A DNA stretch of 27,771 bases from a virus: positions 1-27,771 of IMG/VR virus record IMGVR_UViG_3300020215_000123; one strand, 5' to 3'. Positions within the stretch are counted from its first letter, which is position 1. Each line of letters begins with the position of its first letter. Positions 27,675 to 27,771 of this stretch are shown in pieces. A model generated the notes under the pieces. It searched no databases and had not been told where the DNA came from. It worked only from the letters and a program-made list of their open reading frames with translations. The position numbers and the translations under genes are program-made.

Positions 27675-27710
27675 AGTATAATCACACCGAGAGGCACTTT
27701 TGTCCGGTTT
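27675..27710 (-). promoter_or_regulatory. Promoter-like bipartite element, distal copy
   Basis: The same AAACCGGACAAAA - 10 nt - GTGTGATTATA arrangement as at 27469-27502, 208 bp further upstream and with identical spacing. Here the -10-like hexamer is TATACT (27675-27680). The conserved blocks total 24 of 34 positions, and the 10-nt spacer has diverged. Confidence 0.45.
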
Positions 27711-27771
27711 TGCTCTGAAAGGTAGGAGCAACGGCATCCCTTTTTGGGGTCGCAAATGAGATGAGATGCCA

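Larger units (their letters stand above)
27449..27771 (-). promoter_or_regulatory. Regulatory region upstream of the tRNA array
   Basis: There is no gene in these 323 nt. The region holds two copies of a bipartite 34-bp element, two copies of the palindrome GTAAGCTTAC (27574-27583 and 27642-27651), an 8-bp perfect hairpin at 27590-27609, and a GGCATC/GATGCC pair near the right edge. The density of repeats and palindromes suggests regulated transcription of the array. Confidence 0.55.

Noticed and set aside
1-27771. CRISPR array, insertion sequence or integrase/attachment site
   Set aside because: No regularly spaced direct repeats, transposase motifs, terminal inverted repeats or integrase gene were seen in the window.

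Overview
This window looks like the late (virion and lysis) half of a tailed-phage genome plus a large tRNA array. The virion gene set is podovirus-type: a P22-like portal, a scaffold, an HK97-fold capsid protein, a gp4/gp11-like adaptor, a long beta-rich nozzle-like protein and a block of internal/ejection-like proteins, with no tape-measure gene. Base composition is in the mid-50s % GC by eye. Strong GGAGG-type ribosome sites, frequent GTG/TTG starts and the capsid and CHAP-lysin styles suggest an actinobacterial host. The host is inference; the podovirus-type virion is better supported.

Layout. Bases 1-564 hold the tail of a plus-strand gene and one or two tiny plus-strand genes. They end at a perfect 13-bp intrinsic terminator (693-728). 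From 24204 down to 736 every gene is on the minus strand in one tightly packed late operon. In transcription order: a small virion-type protein; two paralogous decoration-like proteins flanking a zinc ribbon, a ClpP-like protease and a Cys-rich microprotein; large terminase; a small Cys-motif protein; portal; a 490-aa orphan; an HTH protein resembling small terminase; scaffold; capsid; two small virion-type proteins; adaptor; nozzle; two fibre-type proteins; four internal-virion-type proteins, one with a lytic-transglycosylase-like domain; a Gly-rich protein; a 59-aa holin-like protein; and a CHAP endolysin.

Bases 24540-27448 carry 27 minus-strand tRNA genes that together cover all 20 amino acids. 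Every gene has CC after the discriminator base, followed by A (14 genes) or T (13 genes), never G or C. Several tRNAs carry matched changes at the D-loop/T-loop elbow. A 54-codon ORF is wedged between two tRNA-Arg genes. A 315-nt structured non-coding stretch (26549-26863) sits inside the array. Just after the last tRNA lies a ~300-nt region whose ends pair over 19 bp next to a U-tract (24224-24536); I propose this as a discrete, tRNA-linked structured RNA.

Bases 27449-27771 look regulatory. They hold a 34-bp bipartite motif repeated twice, with one copy immediately upstream of the first tRNA, two copies of a 10-bp palindrome, and a perfect hairpin. The likely logic is that the array is transcribed leftward from these repeats, the ~300-nt RNA and U-tract close that unit, and the virion/lysis operon follows by readthrough or from an internal promoter near 24415-24443.
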